Below are positions 43,668-51,996 of a stretch of DNA of 64,000 nt, one piece after another (within the stretch, counting starts at the first letter, position 1; each line of letters starts with the position of its first letter). The notes under the pieces were generated by a model. The model had not been told where the DNA came from. It was given only the letters and a program-made list of their open reading frames with translations, and did not search any database. The stretch comes from Enterobacter sp. RHBSTW-00175 (lineage in GTDB: Bacteria; Pseudomonadota; Gammaproteobacteria; Enterobacterales; Enterobacteriaceae). Position numbers and translations under genes: made by a program. The DNA lies in NCBI RefSeq assembly GCF_013927005.1, contig NZ_CP055930.1:4092001-4156000 (forward strand), given 5' to 3'.

Positions 43668-45866
43668 TCAGAAGGTCAGAGCATAGTTAAGCCCAAAGGT
43701 ACGACCGCGCCCTTTGTACTCGTACAATGCGGCATTGCCGTAAGTTGGGCTGTAGAGCAACGGTGCACGCTGGCCCCAGACGGTGGTGTACTGTTTATCC
43801 AGCAGGTTTTCGATGCTGAACGACAGTTTACCCAGCGGCAACTGATAGCTGCTGAGGAAATCGACGGTGTTATAACCCTCAATTTCATTGCCTGCGGCGT
43901 CCGTCAGGTCAAAAGTTTGCTGAGTCTGAACACGCAGTGACCAGGGTTCAGGCGCCCAGCCTACATAGGCCGTAGCTTTCGACGGCGAGGCCTGAGTCAC
44001 ATCCCATTTTTCCCATGAACCGTTAGTTTTTATCTCTGATTTCAGGATGTTGAAATTACCACCCACGCTCCAGACGCTATCAGGGATAACGTAATCCACC
44101 GCACCTTCCACGCCATAGATCCGGCGTTCCTGCGGGTTAACGTCAATGGTCATGTCGCTACGGTTGATGTCGATGGATTTATCCGAGAGAGAGTAATAGG
44201 CCGCAATTTGCGTGCGCAGGTTATCTCCGGTATAGCGCCAGCCCAGCTCATAGGAATCGACTTTGATCCCTTCAAGCTTCGCGTCATTCGGGTTAACGCT
44301 TTTCAGCAGCGCCAGGTGGCCTTGTGCATCGGCTTTTGCGTACGCGCCGTTCCCGTAATATTTGCCCGGATCCGGCAGTTCAACACCCTGAGAGAAGTTA
44401 AACCAGAGCTGCTGGCGTGCCGTAATGTGTGCAAGAATGCCGGCGTTAAACAGCAGGTTATCGTAATCCGTTTTACCGCCCGGGATTGCATCTGCTGAGG
44501 TAGCTTTGCCATTCGCAATCGCCTGCTGCTGCGAATAGCCAATAAAGTCATCAACGCGGTTCTCAGTCCATTGATAGCGAACCCCGCCACTTAAGGTGAA
44601 GATGTCATTGATGTCATAGCTGTTTTGCAGGAAGGGCGCGAAGTTGGTAATGCTGTAACCCGGATAACGACCAGTGGTGTAGGCAGAGTGGTTATTCATC
44701 CCGCCTGATGGCACTGACTTCGCCAGGTCAAAGAACATCTGGTTGGAATCGAATGTTTCATGGTCGGCATCGATACCCCAGGTCACCTGCCAGCTGTCGA
44801 GCAGCCTGCTGTTCAGGGTCAGTTTTGCGCCGTACTGATCGGTGTTTTGCTCAGAAGCCGCGAAGCTAGTGATGGTTTTGGTTTTTTGATCCACAGTCGG
44901 GAAGGGATAGAAACGCAAGGATTCATCACGGTAGTAAATTTGCCCTACCAGCTCTTGCCCCCAGAAGTCGGAATCGGAATATTGCAGGCTGATGAGATGG
45001 CGCTCTGTACCCGGAATACGATCAGAACTGAACCCGCTACGGGTCCGGGCGGTGCCACTTCCGGTCACGGCACTCATGTTTTTATCGAGATAAAGCCCGT
45101 AATCATCGTCACCCTGGCTTTTGTAATACTGCGTCACCACCTGCAACTGACGGGTATCGCTGATGTCGATTGTGCCTGTACCCATCACATCCAGACGATC
45201 AGAATGTTGTAATCCTGTCTGGGTGTTATCGAAGGTGAGGGCATCCCCGTTGCCGTCATACCAGCCGCCAAAACGTTGATAGGCCACCGAGAGGCGACCC
45301 GATGCATGGTCATTCCCTCCGCTGACGGCTGTTGCCACGCGCTCGTCATGGTCGTTGCTGTTGTTAAAGCCTGTCTTGCTGCCAAGCTCCAGATCAACCT
45401 GCGTTTCTGGCTGACCTTTTTTGGTCACGATATTAATCAGACCACCGGTGCTGCCGCCGCCGTACAGGGCCGTAGAGCCAGAAATAACTTCAATATGTTC
45501 GATGTTAAAAGGATCAATCGAATCAAGCTGGCGGCTGTCGGTACGCGAAGAGTTAAGACGCACGCCATCAATTAACACCACAATGGCACGGCCACGCATG
45601 TTCATGCCGTAGTTTGTTCGTCCCTGGCTGCTGACATCCATACCGGGGATCAATTGCCCGAGAATATCCTTGAATTCCTTGCCACCCTGGACCTGTTGTT
45701 CAATTTCATGTCCTTCGATAATCCACGTGGTTTGCGCCATTTCTGCCACGGTACGATGGCTGCGGCTGGCACTGACAATCAGGTTTTCTTCATTGGTTTG
45801 TTCGGCGTAAAGCGGCATCGCGATGGCCAGCAATACAGGATTTAGCACCCAGAGACTGTTCTTCAT
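43668..45866 (-). CDS. iutA: IutA-type ferric aerobactin receptor
   Basis: About 732 residues. Signal peptide MKNSLWVLNPVLLAIAMPLYA, TonB box ENLIVSAS, plug (NYGMNMRGRAIVVLIDGVRLNSSRTDSRQLDSIDPFNIEHIEVISGSTALYGGGSTGGLINIVTKKG is the stretch that best matches plasmid IutA; key parts VLIDGVRLNSSR and ALYGGGSTGGLIN) and barrel ending RGRTFGLNYALTF. It imports ferric aerobactin across the outer membrane. No iucABCD is present in the window, so it probably scavenges siderophore made by others. The third of three consecutive ATGs has the best spacing from AAGGA. The gene is absent between ycfJ and comR in K-12. A Fur-like motif lies upstream. Confidence 0.88.
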   Translation of the reverse strand: MKNSLWVLNPVLLAIAMPLYAEQTNEENLIVSASRSHRTVAEMAQTTWIIEGHEIEQQVQGGKEFKDILGQLIPGMDVSSQGRTNYGMNMRGRAIVVLIDGVRLNSSRTDSRQLDSIDPFNIEHIEVISGSTALYGGGSTGGLINIVTKKGQPETQVDLELGSKTGFNNSNDHDERVATAVSGGNDHASGRLSVAYQRFGGWYDGNGDALTFDNTQTGLQHSDRLDVMGTGTIDISDTRQLQVVTQYYKSQGDDDYGLYLDKNMSAVTGSGTARTRSGFSSDRIPGTERHLISLQYSDSDFWGQELVGQIYYRDESLRFYPFPTVDQKTKTITSFAASEQNTDQYGAKLTLNSRLLDSWQVTWGIDADHETFDSNQMFFDLAKSVPSGGMNNHSAYTTGRYPGYSITNFAPFLQNSYDINDIFTLSGGVRYQWTENRVDDFIGYSQQQAIANGKATSADAIPGGKTDYDNLLFNAGILAHITARQQLWFNFSQGVELPDPGKYYGNGAYAKADAQGHLALLKSVNPNDAKLEGIKVDSYELGWRYTGDNLRTQIAAYYSLSDKSIDINRSDMTIDVNPQERRIYGVEGAVDYVIPDSVWSVGGNFNILKSEIKTNGSWEKWDVTQASPSKATAYVGWAPEPWSLRVQTQQTFDLTDAAGNEIEGYNTVDFLSSYQLPLGKLSFSIENLLDKQYTTVWGQRAPLLYSPTYGNAALYEYKGRGRTFGLNYALTF

Positions 45867-45943
45867 CATCATTCCTTGTTGAGCGTTCGCTCTTTTTTAT
45901 AGGCAGGTCAACACCACAATTTTGCATTGTGTAACAAATGTAA

Positions 45944-45965
45944 AAAATGCAAATGCGAATACTGC
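45944..45965 (-). promoter_or_regulatory. Fur-like iron box upstream of iutA
   Basis: AAAATGCAAATGCGAA followed by TACTGCC. The 16-mer is identical to that upstream of fhuE (37255-37270). It is 78 bp from the iutA start. Confidence 0.62.
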
Positions 45966-46027
45966 CGATAAAGAGTCTCATTATCAACCCATCAAAAAAG
46001 AGGATAAGCACAGCGAGGAACAAAAAA

Positions 46028-46065
46028 GGGGGGAAGGGAAGAGAGGGCGGCAAGGGAGGCCGCCC
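46028..46065. terminator. comR terminator with overlapping G-run motif
   Basis: Hairpin GGGCGGC (46045-46051) / GCCGCCC (46059-46065), read on the minus strand just after comR, then a pyrimidine-rich tail ending CCCCCCTTTTTT. On the plus strand four G-runs (46028-46033, 46036-46038, 46045-46047, 46054-46056) also meet the G3-N1-7 quadruplex pattern and overlap the left arm of the stem. Confidence 0.6.
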
Positions 46066-46071
46066 AGGGGG

Positions 46072-46707
46072 TCAGACTTTAAGCAGTTCAGGCCACAGGC
46101 GTAGCGTGGTCTGGGTGATGCTTTGCAGTTTTTCCAGGCTTGCGCCTTCACGGGCGCTTATCGACATACCCTGCAAAATACAGCTCAGGTATTGCGACAG
46201 CACCTGTGGATGGCAATGGGCAGGAAGCTCACCGCGCCGCTGGCGCTCGGTCAGAAATGTACACAGCGTCTCCTCCTGCATCGCATGGCGCGATTTCACC
46301 GTGTTGGCAATCTCTTTAGAGGAGGCCGCAAGGGTGGCGGAGGTATTGATCATAAAGCAACCTGCCGGCGTATCTTTGCTGGTAAAGCAGGTGGCGACGG
46401 CGGTGAAATAGTCCTGCAGCGCCTGCTCAACCGTTTTTTCTTCACAGAAAAGCTGCGCTTCGTGTTTCGCCGCAAAGCGGGAAATGTATCTGTCCAGAAC
46501 CGCCCTGAACAGACCCTCTTTATTCGTAAATTCCGCATACAGCGTAGGTGCTTTGGCGCCTGTGGCTTCCACAAGATCGGAGAGCGAGGTGGCTTCATAC
46601 CCGTGCTGCCAGAAGAGTGTCATGGCCTTATCGAGCGCCGCTTCCCTGTCGAACACTTTTGGTCGGCCACGGCTTTTCTTTGCGCAACTCGTTACATCGG
46701 TTGTCAT
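46072..46707 (-). CDS. comR: TetR-family repressor ComR
   Basis: 211 residues. N-terminal TetR helix-turn-helix: ALDKAMTLFWQHGYEATSLSDLVEATGAKAPTLYAEFTNKEGLF (about residues 28-70). The C-terminal ligand domain contains CFMINTSATL. In E. coli ComR represses the outer-membrane protein gene bhsA (comC) and is released by copper. It is divergent from bhsA; two candidate operators flank the bhsA promoter. RBS AGAGGA lies 11 bases before the ATG. Confidence 0.95.
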   Translation of the reverse strand: MTTDVTSCAKKSRGRPKVFDREAALDKAMTLFWQHGYEATSLSDLVEATGAKAPTLYAEFTNKEGLFRAVLDRYISRFAAKHEAQLFCEEKTVEQALQDYFTAVATCFTSKDTPAGCFMINTSATLAASSKEIANTVKSRHAMQEETLCTFLTERQRRGELPAHCHPQVLSQYLSCILQGMSISAREGASLEKLQSITQTTLRLWPELLKV

Positions 46708-46835
46708 TTGCCGCGGATCCTCTGTTGGTTTGTTGAATGACCATTATAAAAATATTCGCAGCCCGCGACCAGCGCTGATTCAGCAAAAATAAATTATTCA
46801 TATGGGTATGAAAAATAACGAAATTAAAATTAATG

Positions 46836-46847
46836 TAACGATCGTTA
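46836..46847. promoter_or_regulatory. Candidate ComR operator O1
   Basis: TAACGATCGTTA, a perfect 12-bp palindrome, 11 bp upstream of the bhsA -35. A near copy lies at 46893-46904. Confidence 0.6.
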
Positions 46848-46857
46848 TAAAAATATG

Positions 46858-46887
46858 TTGACGCGTGATGTAGATCACACTTATGAT
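46858..46887 (+). promoter_or_regulatory. bhsA promoter with embedded CRP-like site
   Basis: TTGACG (46858-46863), 18-bp spacer, TATGAT (46882-46887). The spacer holds CGTGATGTAGATCACA (46864-46879), a near-perfect CRP site (TGTGA-N6-TCACA). Start point near 46894. Confidence 0.75.
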
Positions 46888-46892
46888 TTACC

Positions 46893-46904
46893 TATCGATC
46901 GTTA
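46893..46904. promoter_or_regulatory. Candidate ComR operator O2
   Basis: TATCGATCGTTA differs from O1 at one of 12 positions. It covers the expected bhsA start point, a place where repressor binding would block transcription. Confidence 0.55.
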
Positions 46905-46952
46905 AGTAAATAACTAACGACCTCCAAATTCATCTGCCTAAAGGTAAACATC

Positions 46953-47210
46953 ATGAAAAACGTAAAAACCCTGATCGCTGCCGCTGTACTGAGTTCTCTG
47001 TCATTCGCAAGCTTTGCGGCTGTTGAAGTGCAATCTACTCCGGCTGACCAGCATAAAGCCGGTACGATTTCTGCGACAGCAGGTACTAACCTGGGTTCTC
47101 TGGAAGAGCAACTGGCACAAAAAGCAGAAGCGATGGGTGCTAAATCCTTCCGCATCACCTCTGTGACCGGTCCTAACACCCTTCACGGTACTGCGGTAAT
47201 TTACAAATAA
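46953..47210 (+). CDS. bhsA: BhsA (ComC/YcfR), DUF1471 stress and biofilm protein
   Basis: 85 residues: signal peptide MKNVKTLIAAAVLSSLSFASFA and a single DUF1471 (YdgH/BhsA/McbA) domain. The E. coli protein is an outer-membrane/periplasmic factor that alters permeability to copper, cell-surface hydrophobicity and biofilm formation, and is induced by many stresses. Repressed by ComR encoded next to it. Confidence 0.96.
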   Translation: MKNVKTLIAAAVLSSLSFASFAAVEVQSTPADQHKAGTISATAGTNLGSLEEQLAQKAEAMGAKSFRITSVTGPNTLHGTAVIYK

Positions 47211-47249
47211 GTTTTGCAGAACCCTCATACTTGCCACTGCAAAAAAAAT

Positions 47250-47281
47250 GCCCTGCATATGCAGGGCGTTTTGCTTTTTTG
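47250..47281 (+). terminator. Terminator of bhsA
   Basis: Perfect palindrome GCCCTGCATATGCAGGGC (47250-47267) followed by GTTTTGCTTTTTT, with an A-run before it. It may also serve the convergent ldtC. Confidence 0.93.
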
Positions 47282-47286
47282 CGCTT

Positions 47287-48252
47287 TTACAGCGTCTGCT
47301 GGGGAATATCCTGATGACGTGTAACGTCAACCGGCATCCCCGCGCGCGCCTCCATTGCTCGCTCTATTACCGTATCGTCAGTATCGACGCTGGTTTTGAA
47401 ACGATACATCTCTGCATTGAGGGGGATCGGCAGCGTTTGTGGATCATCACCGATGTTCTTCGATAAAGGCTGATGGATCTCCACCAGGCGTTTGCCGCCA
47501 GGCTCTTCAGACACCTTGATCGGCGTGTTGATGATGTTCACTTTTGTTCCTGGCGCTATCACGCTGTACAGGGTCTTGATATCGTCATCACGCAGGCGAA
47601 TACAGCCGGAGCTAACCCGCATTCCGATACCAAAATCAGCATTGGTTCCATGCAGAAGATAGACGCCACCGTAAGCGGCAAGGCGGATAGCATGGTGGCC
47701 CATCGGGTTATCCGGGCCAGCAGGAACCACCGCCGGTAAATCTATCCCCTGAGCCTTATAGCGTGCGCGAATATTGGCGGTCGGCGTCCAGGTCGGATTG
47801 GCGCGTTTATCCGACACTGTGGTCACCATGGTTGGGGTGAGCGTATCGCCGCCCAGTTGACCAATGCCAATAGGGTAGACGGTCACTTCATTTTTACCCG
47901 GTGGGTAGTAATAGAGGCGCAATTCGGCGAGGTTAATCACAATCCCTTCGCGCGGCGCATCAGGCAGCAACGTTTGCAGAGGAATGGTTAACACGCTCCC
48001 GGCGCGCGGCACATACGGGTCAACGCCCGGGTTAGCCTGTAACAGCGCCAGGAAGCCCACGTTATATTTTTTTGCAATCGCCTCAAGTGAACCGCCATTG
48101 TTTTCAACCACATGAAAGCGGTTTTCACCCACCACACGGCTACCGGCAGGGGGAAGAGGCCAGGTGTTAGCCCGGGCAGGAAGCGCTATTGCCACCGCCG
48201 CAGCCAGCGCAAACAACGTTATCCAGCGAGTCATACGCGAAGAGGTCATCAT
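47287..48252 (-). CDS. ldtC: L,D-transpeptidase LdtC (YcfS)
   Basis: About 321 residues. Signal peptide ending ALPARA, a LysM domain (HVVENNGGSLEAIAKKYNVGFLALLQANPGVDP; key NVGFLALLQANPG) and the YkuD catalytic domain with HGTNADFGIGMRVSSGCIRL, where Cys is the nucleophile. It attaches Braun lipoprotein to peptidoglycan. Several ATGs lie near the 5' end; MMTSSRMTRW aligns best with E. coli, while 48258 is an alternative. Confidence 0.95.
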   Translation of the reverse strand: MMTSSRMTRWITLFALAAAVAIALPARANTWPLPPAGSRVVGENRFHVVENNGGSLEAIAKKYNVGFLALLQANPGVDPYVPRAGSVLTIPLQTLLPDAPREGIVINLAELRLYYYPPGKNEVTVYPIGIGQLGGDTLTPTMVTTVSDKRANPTWTPTANIRARYKAQGIDLPAVVPAGPDNPMGHHAIRLAAYGGVYLLHGTNADFGIGMRVSSGCIRLRDDDIKTLYSVIAPGTKVNIINTPIKVSEEPGGKRLVEIHQPLSKNIGDDPQTLPIPLNAEMYRFKTSVDTDDTVIERAMEARAGMPVDVTRHQDIPQQTL

Positions 48253-48364
48253 CACCATAATCCATATAAATGATAAGGTTATTGTTATTCAAGAAGTTAA
48301 TGATAATTATGACGAATGGATGTGTCGGGAAATCCAGGGGGTTTGCAAAGAGTTTGTAAATTGT

Positions 48365-48394
48365 CTCCCCGGCAGCGTTCATACTGCCGGGGAG
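48365..48394. terminator. Hairpin at the 3' end of mfd
   Basis: 11-bp perfect stem CTCCCCGGCAG / CTGCCGGGGAG with an 8-base loop, directly beyond the mfd stop on the minus strand. Only a short T-tract follows. Confidence 0.65.
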
Positions 48395-48404
48395 TGAGGG
48401 CAAG

Positions 48405-51400
48405 TTATGCGATCGCGTTTTCTTCCAGCTGGCGCATAAAGTTACGCACCCAGTCCATGCGGGCTTTACGTTCAGCCAACTCCTGGGTGAATTTCAGACG
48501 CGTTGGCCCGTCCAGGCGGAAATGCTGCGGCTGTTTTTGCAGTAAACCAATCAGCCACACCGGATTGACGTGATTCTTCTCGGCAAACTCAATCACGCCA
48601 CCTTTTTCATTACCTTCCAGCTTACGAATGCCCAGTTTCTGTGCCTGCTGACGCAGTCGGGCAATATCCAGCAGGTTTCGCGCGGCATCTGGCAGCAGGC
48701 CAAAGCGGTCAATAAGCTCAACTTTGATCTCCTCCAGTTCGTTTTCACTTTTCGCACTGGCAATGCGTTTGTAGAACGAAAGGCGAGTGTTCACATCCGG
48801 AATAAAATCGTCCGGCAGCAGGGACGGCATCCGCAGCTCGACTTCCGTTTGCTGGCTGGTCAAATCTTCCAGTGACGGTTCACGCCCGGCTTTTAGCGCA
48901 TCAACGGCGTTTTCCAGCAGCTCCATATACAGCGAGAAGCCTATGGTTTCCATGGAACCACTCTGGTCTTCACCCAGTAATTCACCGGCACCGCGGATCT
49001 CCAGGTCGTGCGTTGCCAGGGCAAACCCTGCCCCCAGATCTTCGAGCGAGGCGATGGCTTCCAGACGCTTTTGTGCATCAGTGGTCATCGATTTCGGATG
49101 CGGCGTCAGTAGCCAGGCGTAGGCCTGGTGGTGCGAACGCCCAACGCGGCCACGCAACTGGTGCAACTGCGCCAGACCAAAGTGATCCGCGCGTTCAATG
49201 ATGATGGTATTTGCCGTTGGGATGTCGATACCGGTTTCAATAATGGTGGTACAGACCAGCACGTTAAAACGCTGGTGGTGGAAATCGTTCATCACCCGTT
49301 CCAGCTCGCGTTCACGCATCTGCCCGTGCCCAATGGCGATACGTGCTTCAGGAACCAGCTCCGCCAGTTTATCTGCCGCTTTCTGGATGTTTTCGACATC
49401 GTTAAAGAGATAGTAAACCTGCCCGCCGCGCAGCACCTCACGCAGAATGGCTTCGCGTACGACCAGTCTATCGTACTCGCGTACGAAGGTTTTTACCGCC
49501 AGGCGGCGTGCCGGTGGTGTGGCGATAATCGACAGATCGCGCATTCCACTCATGGCCATATTCAGGGTTCGCGGAATTGGCGTGGCGGTTAAGGTCAGGA
49601 TGTCGACATCGGAGCGCATCGCTTTGATACGCTCTTTATGACGCACGCCGAAACGGTGCTCTTCATCGACAATCAGCAGCCCTAAATCTTTCCACTTCAC
49701 ATCGCTTTGCAGAAGTTTGTGGGTGCCGATAAGAATATCGATTTTGCCTTCGCTTGCCTGCTCCAGAATTTGCGTCTGCTCTTTGGCGCTGCGAAAACGG
49801 GAAAGCATCTCGATACGTACCGGCCAGTTGGCAAAGCGGTCGCGGAAGTTGTCATAATGCTGCTGGGCAAGAAGCGTGGTCGGCACCAGTACGGCGACCT
49901 GCTTGTTGTTCTCCACGGCCAGAAACGCTGCGCGCATCGCCACTTCGGTTTTCCCAAAGCCTACGTCTCCGCAGACCAGCCTGTCCATTGCCAGCGGCTG
50001 ACACATATCACTCAGTACCGCGTTGATGGCCTGGGCCTGATCCGGCGTGGTTTCAAACGGGAAGCTGTCGCAGAACAGCTGATACTGCTCTTTATCATGC
50101 TTAAAGGCATAACCTTCTTTTGCTGCGCGCTGGGCGTAAATGTCCAGCAGCTCAGCGGCCACATCACGCACTTTCTCGGCGGCTTTCTGGCGCGCGCGGG
50201 CCCAGGCATCACCGCCCAGTTTATGCAGCGGTGCGTTATCTTCGGCACCCCCGGCATAACGGCTAATCAGATGCAGTGACGAAACTGGTACGTAAAGTTT
50301 GGCGTCGTTGGCGTAGGTCAGCATCAGGTATTCACCCTTAATGCCGCCCGCCTCAAGGGTGGTCATCCCCTGATAACGACCAACACCGTGCTCAAGGTGA
50401 ACAATGGGCTGGCCCGGGTGCAATTCCGCCAGGTTGCGGATAAGCGTATCCGGGTTAATGGTGCGGCGGCTATCCTGGCGGCGGCGTGCCACACGTTCGC
50501 CAAGCAGGTCACTTTCGCAGATCAGTGCCAGATTATTGAGCGTATCGATAAAACCATGCTCGGCGGCGCCGATCATCAGGTAACGCCCGTTAGCGTTGGC
50601 TTCATCAAGACGGAATATACGTTTAGGGGCGACTTTAATGCGCCCGAGCAGTTCACCTAATGCTTCGCGGCGGCCTTCACTTTCTACCGAGAAAATCACT
50701 GGCCCGGTAAAGGCCTCAAGGAATTTTCGCAGGCTATCCAGTGGCGATTTTTGCTGCGCCTGTACGGCCAAATCAGGCAGTTTCTGGAAGGCGAGGTTGG
50801 TGTTCGCGGCTTTATCGGCAAGGGTGTCCGTTTTGAGCTGCACACGCGGCCAGCGCTTAAGTTCTGCATTTAACTCATCGGTACGCAGCCACAGCTGTTC
50901 GGGTGGCAGCAGTGGGCGCATCGGGTCAACCCCACGGCTCTCATAACGGGCGCGGGTTTCACCTTCAAAACGGCTGGCGCTGGCGTCGACATCTCCGGTG
51001 TTAACAATCAGCGTATTGGCCGGGAAATAGCTAAACAGCGCAGGCAATGGCTCGTTAAAGAACAGGGGCTGCCAGTATTCGATCCCGGTAGGTAGCGTGC
51101 CTTTGCTGACCTGCTGATAGATATGCTCCGCATCGCGCTTCACGTCGAACTTGTCGCGCCACTGGCTGCGGAAAAGCTCGATGGCGGTTTTGTCGGTCGG
51201 GAATTCGTGAGCAGGCAGCAGGTTGATGGATTCAACTTCTTCCAGCGTACGCTGAGTGTCGGCATCAAAGACGCGCAGGCTGTCGATTTCGTCGTCAAAA
51301 AAGTCCAGACGGTAAGGCTGGTCGCTGCCCATCGGGTACAGATCCAGCAGGGCGCCGCGCGTGGCGTATTCGCCGTGTTCCATTACCTGATCAACATGGC

Positions 51401-51851
51401 GGTATCCGGCGCTTTCAAGCTGCGCGCGTAGGGCATCGCGCGACAGACGCTGGCCTTTTTTCATCACCAGCGCATGACCATGCAAATAGCTGTGCGGACA
51501 GACGCGCTGCATCAGGGTATTTACCGGCACAATCAGCACGCCGCGCTGCATGGACGGTAACTGGTAGAGCGTGGACAGGCGTGAGGAGATGATCTCCTGG
51601 TGCGGGGAGAAGCTGTCATACGGCAGCGTTTCCCAGTCAGCCAGGCTGAAGATCAGGTTATCGGTGAACTGGCGGATTTCGTCATGCAGGCGTAATGCAT
51701 TTTGCATATCCGGGGCGACAAGTACGACCGGACCGGGATGCCGCTCTGCGATTTCTGCCACCAGTGTGGCGCACGCCGCGCCCGTGAGTTCACCCAGCTG
51801 GCGTTGGTCGCCCGCTTTGCCGGGCAAGGAATAACGGTAGTGTTCAGGCAT
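48405..51851 (-). CDS. mfd: Transcription-repair coupling factor Mfd
   Basis: 1148 residues, as in E. coli. N-terminal UvrB-homology module (DMQNALRLHDEIRQF), RNA polymerase interaction domain (about 480-550), and a RecG-like SF2 translocase with Walker A GDVGFGKTEVAMRA, DEEH box IVDEEHRFG and the TRG motif downstream, then a C-terminal domain that masks UvrA binding. It removes stalled RNA polymerase and recruits UvrA. Transcribed leftward, alone. Confidence 0.98.
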   Translation of the reverse strand: MPEHYRYSLPGKAGDQRQLGELTGAACATLVAEIAERHPGPVVLVAPDMQNALRLHDEIRQFTDNLIFSLADWETLPYDSFSPHQEIISSRLSTLYQLPSMQRGVLIVPVNTLMQRVCPHSYLHGHALVMKKGQRLSRDALRAQLESAGYRHVDQVMEHGEYATRGALLDLYPMGSDQPYRLDFFDDEIDSLRVFDADTQRTLEEVESINLLPAHEFPTDKTAIELFRSQWRDKFDVKRDAEHIYQQVSKGTLPTGIEYWQPLFFNEPLPALFSYFPANTLIVNTGDVDASASRFEGETRARYESRGVDPMRPLLPPEQLWLRTDELNAELKRWPRVQLKTDTLADKAANTNLAFQKLPDLAVQAQQKSPLDSLRKFLEAFTGPVIFSVESEGRREALGELLGRIKVAPKRIFRLDEANANGRYLMIGAAEHGFIDTLNNLALICESDLLGERVARRRQDSRRTINPDTLIRNLAELHPGQPIVHLEHGVGRYQGMTTLEAGGIKGEYLMLTYANDAKLYVPVSSLHLISRYAGGAEDNAPLHKLGGDAWARARQKAAEKVRDVAAELLDIYAQRAAKEGYAFKHDKEQYQLFCDSFPFETTPDQAQAINAVLSDMCQPLAMDRLVCGDVGFGKTEVAMRAAFLAVENNKQVAVLVPTTLLAQQHYDNFRDRFANWPVRIEMLSRFRSAKEQTQILEQASEGKIDILIGTHKLLQSDVKWKDLGLLIVDEEHRFGVRHKERIKAMRSDVDILTLTATPIPRTLNMAMSGMRDLSIIATPPARRLAVKTFVREYDRLVVREAILREVLRGGQVYYLFNDVENIQKAADKLAELVPEARIAIGHGQMRERELERVMNDFHHQRFNVLVCTTIIETGIDIPTANTIIIERADHFGLAQLHQLRGRVGRSHHQAYAWLLTPHPKSMTTDAQKRLEAIASLEDLGAGFALATHDLEIRGAGELLGEDQSGSMETIGFSLYMELLENAVDALKAGREPSLEDLTSQQTEVELRMPSLLPDDFIPDVNTRLSFYKRIASAKSENELEEIKVELIDRFGLLPDAARNLLDIARLRQQAQKLGIRKLEGNEKGGVIEFAEKNHVNPVWLIGLLQKQPQHFRLDGPTRLKFTQELAERKARMDWVRNFMRQLEENAIA

Positions 51852-51966
51852 GGCTATGTCAGAGTCTCTTATGGGTATACCCGGTATTGGGGCATATCAC
51901 TGATACGCAATGTCTTTATTATCCTCGATCGTTTTGCATAAGCAAACTGGAACCGCACAGGCGGTA

Positions 51967-51991
51967 AACTCGCCCTGAATCAGGGCGAGTT
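51967..51991. terminator. Terminator after ycfT
   Basis: 11-bp perfect stem AACTCGCCCTG / CAGGGCGAGTT with an AAT loop. On the minus strand it follows the ycfT stop directly and has a short TTT tail. Confidence 0.72.
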
Positions 51992-51996
51992 GGACG

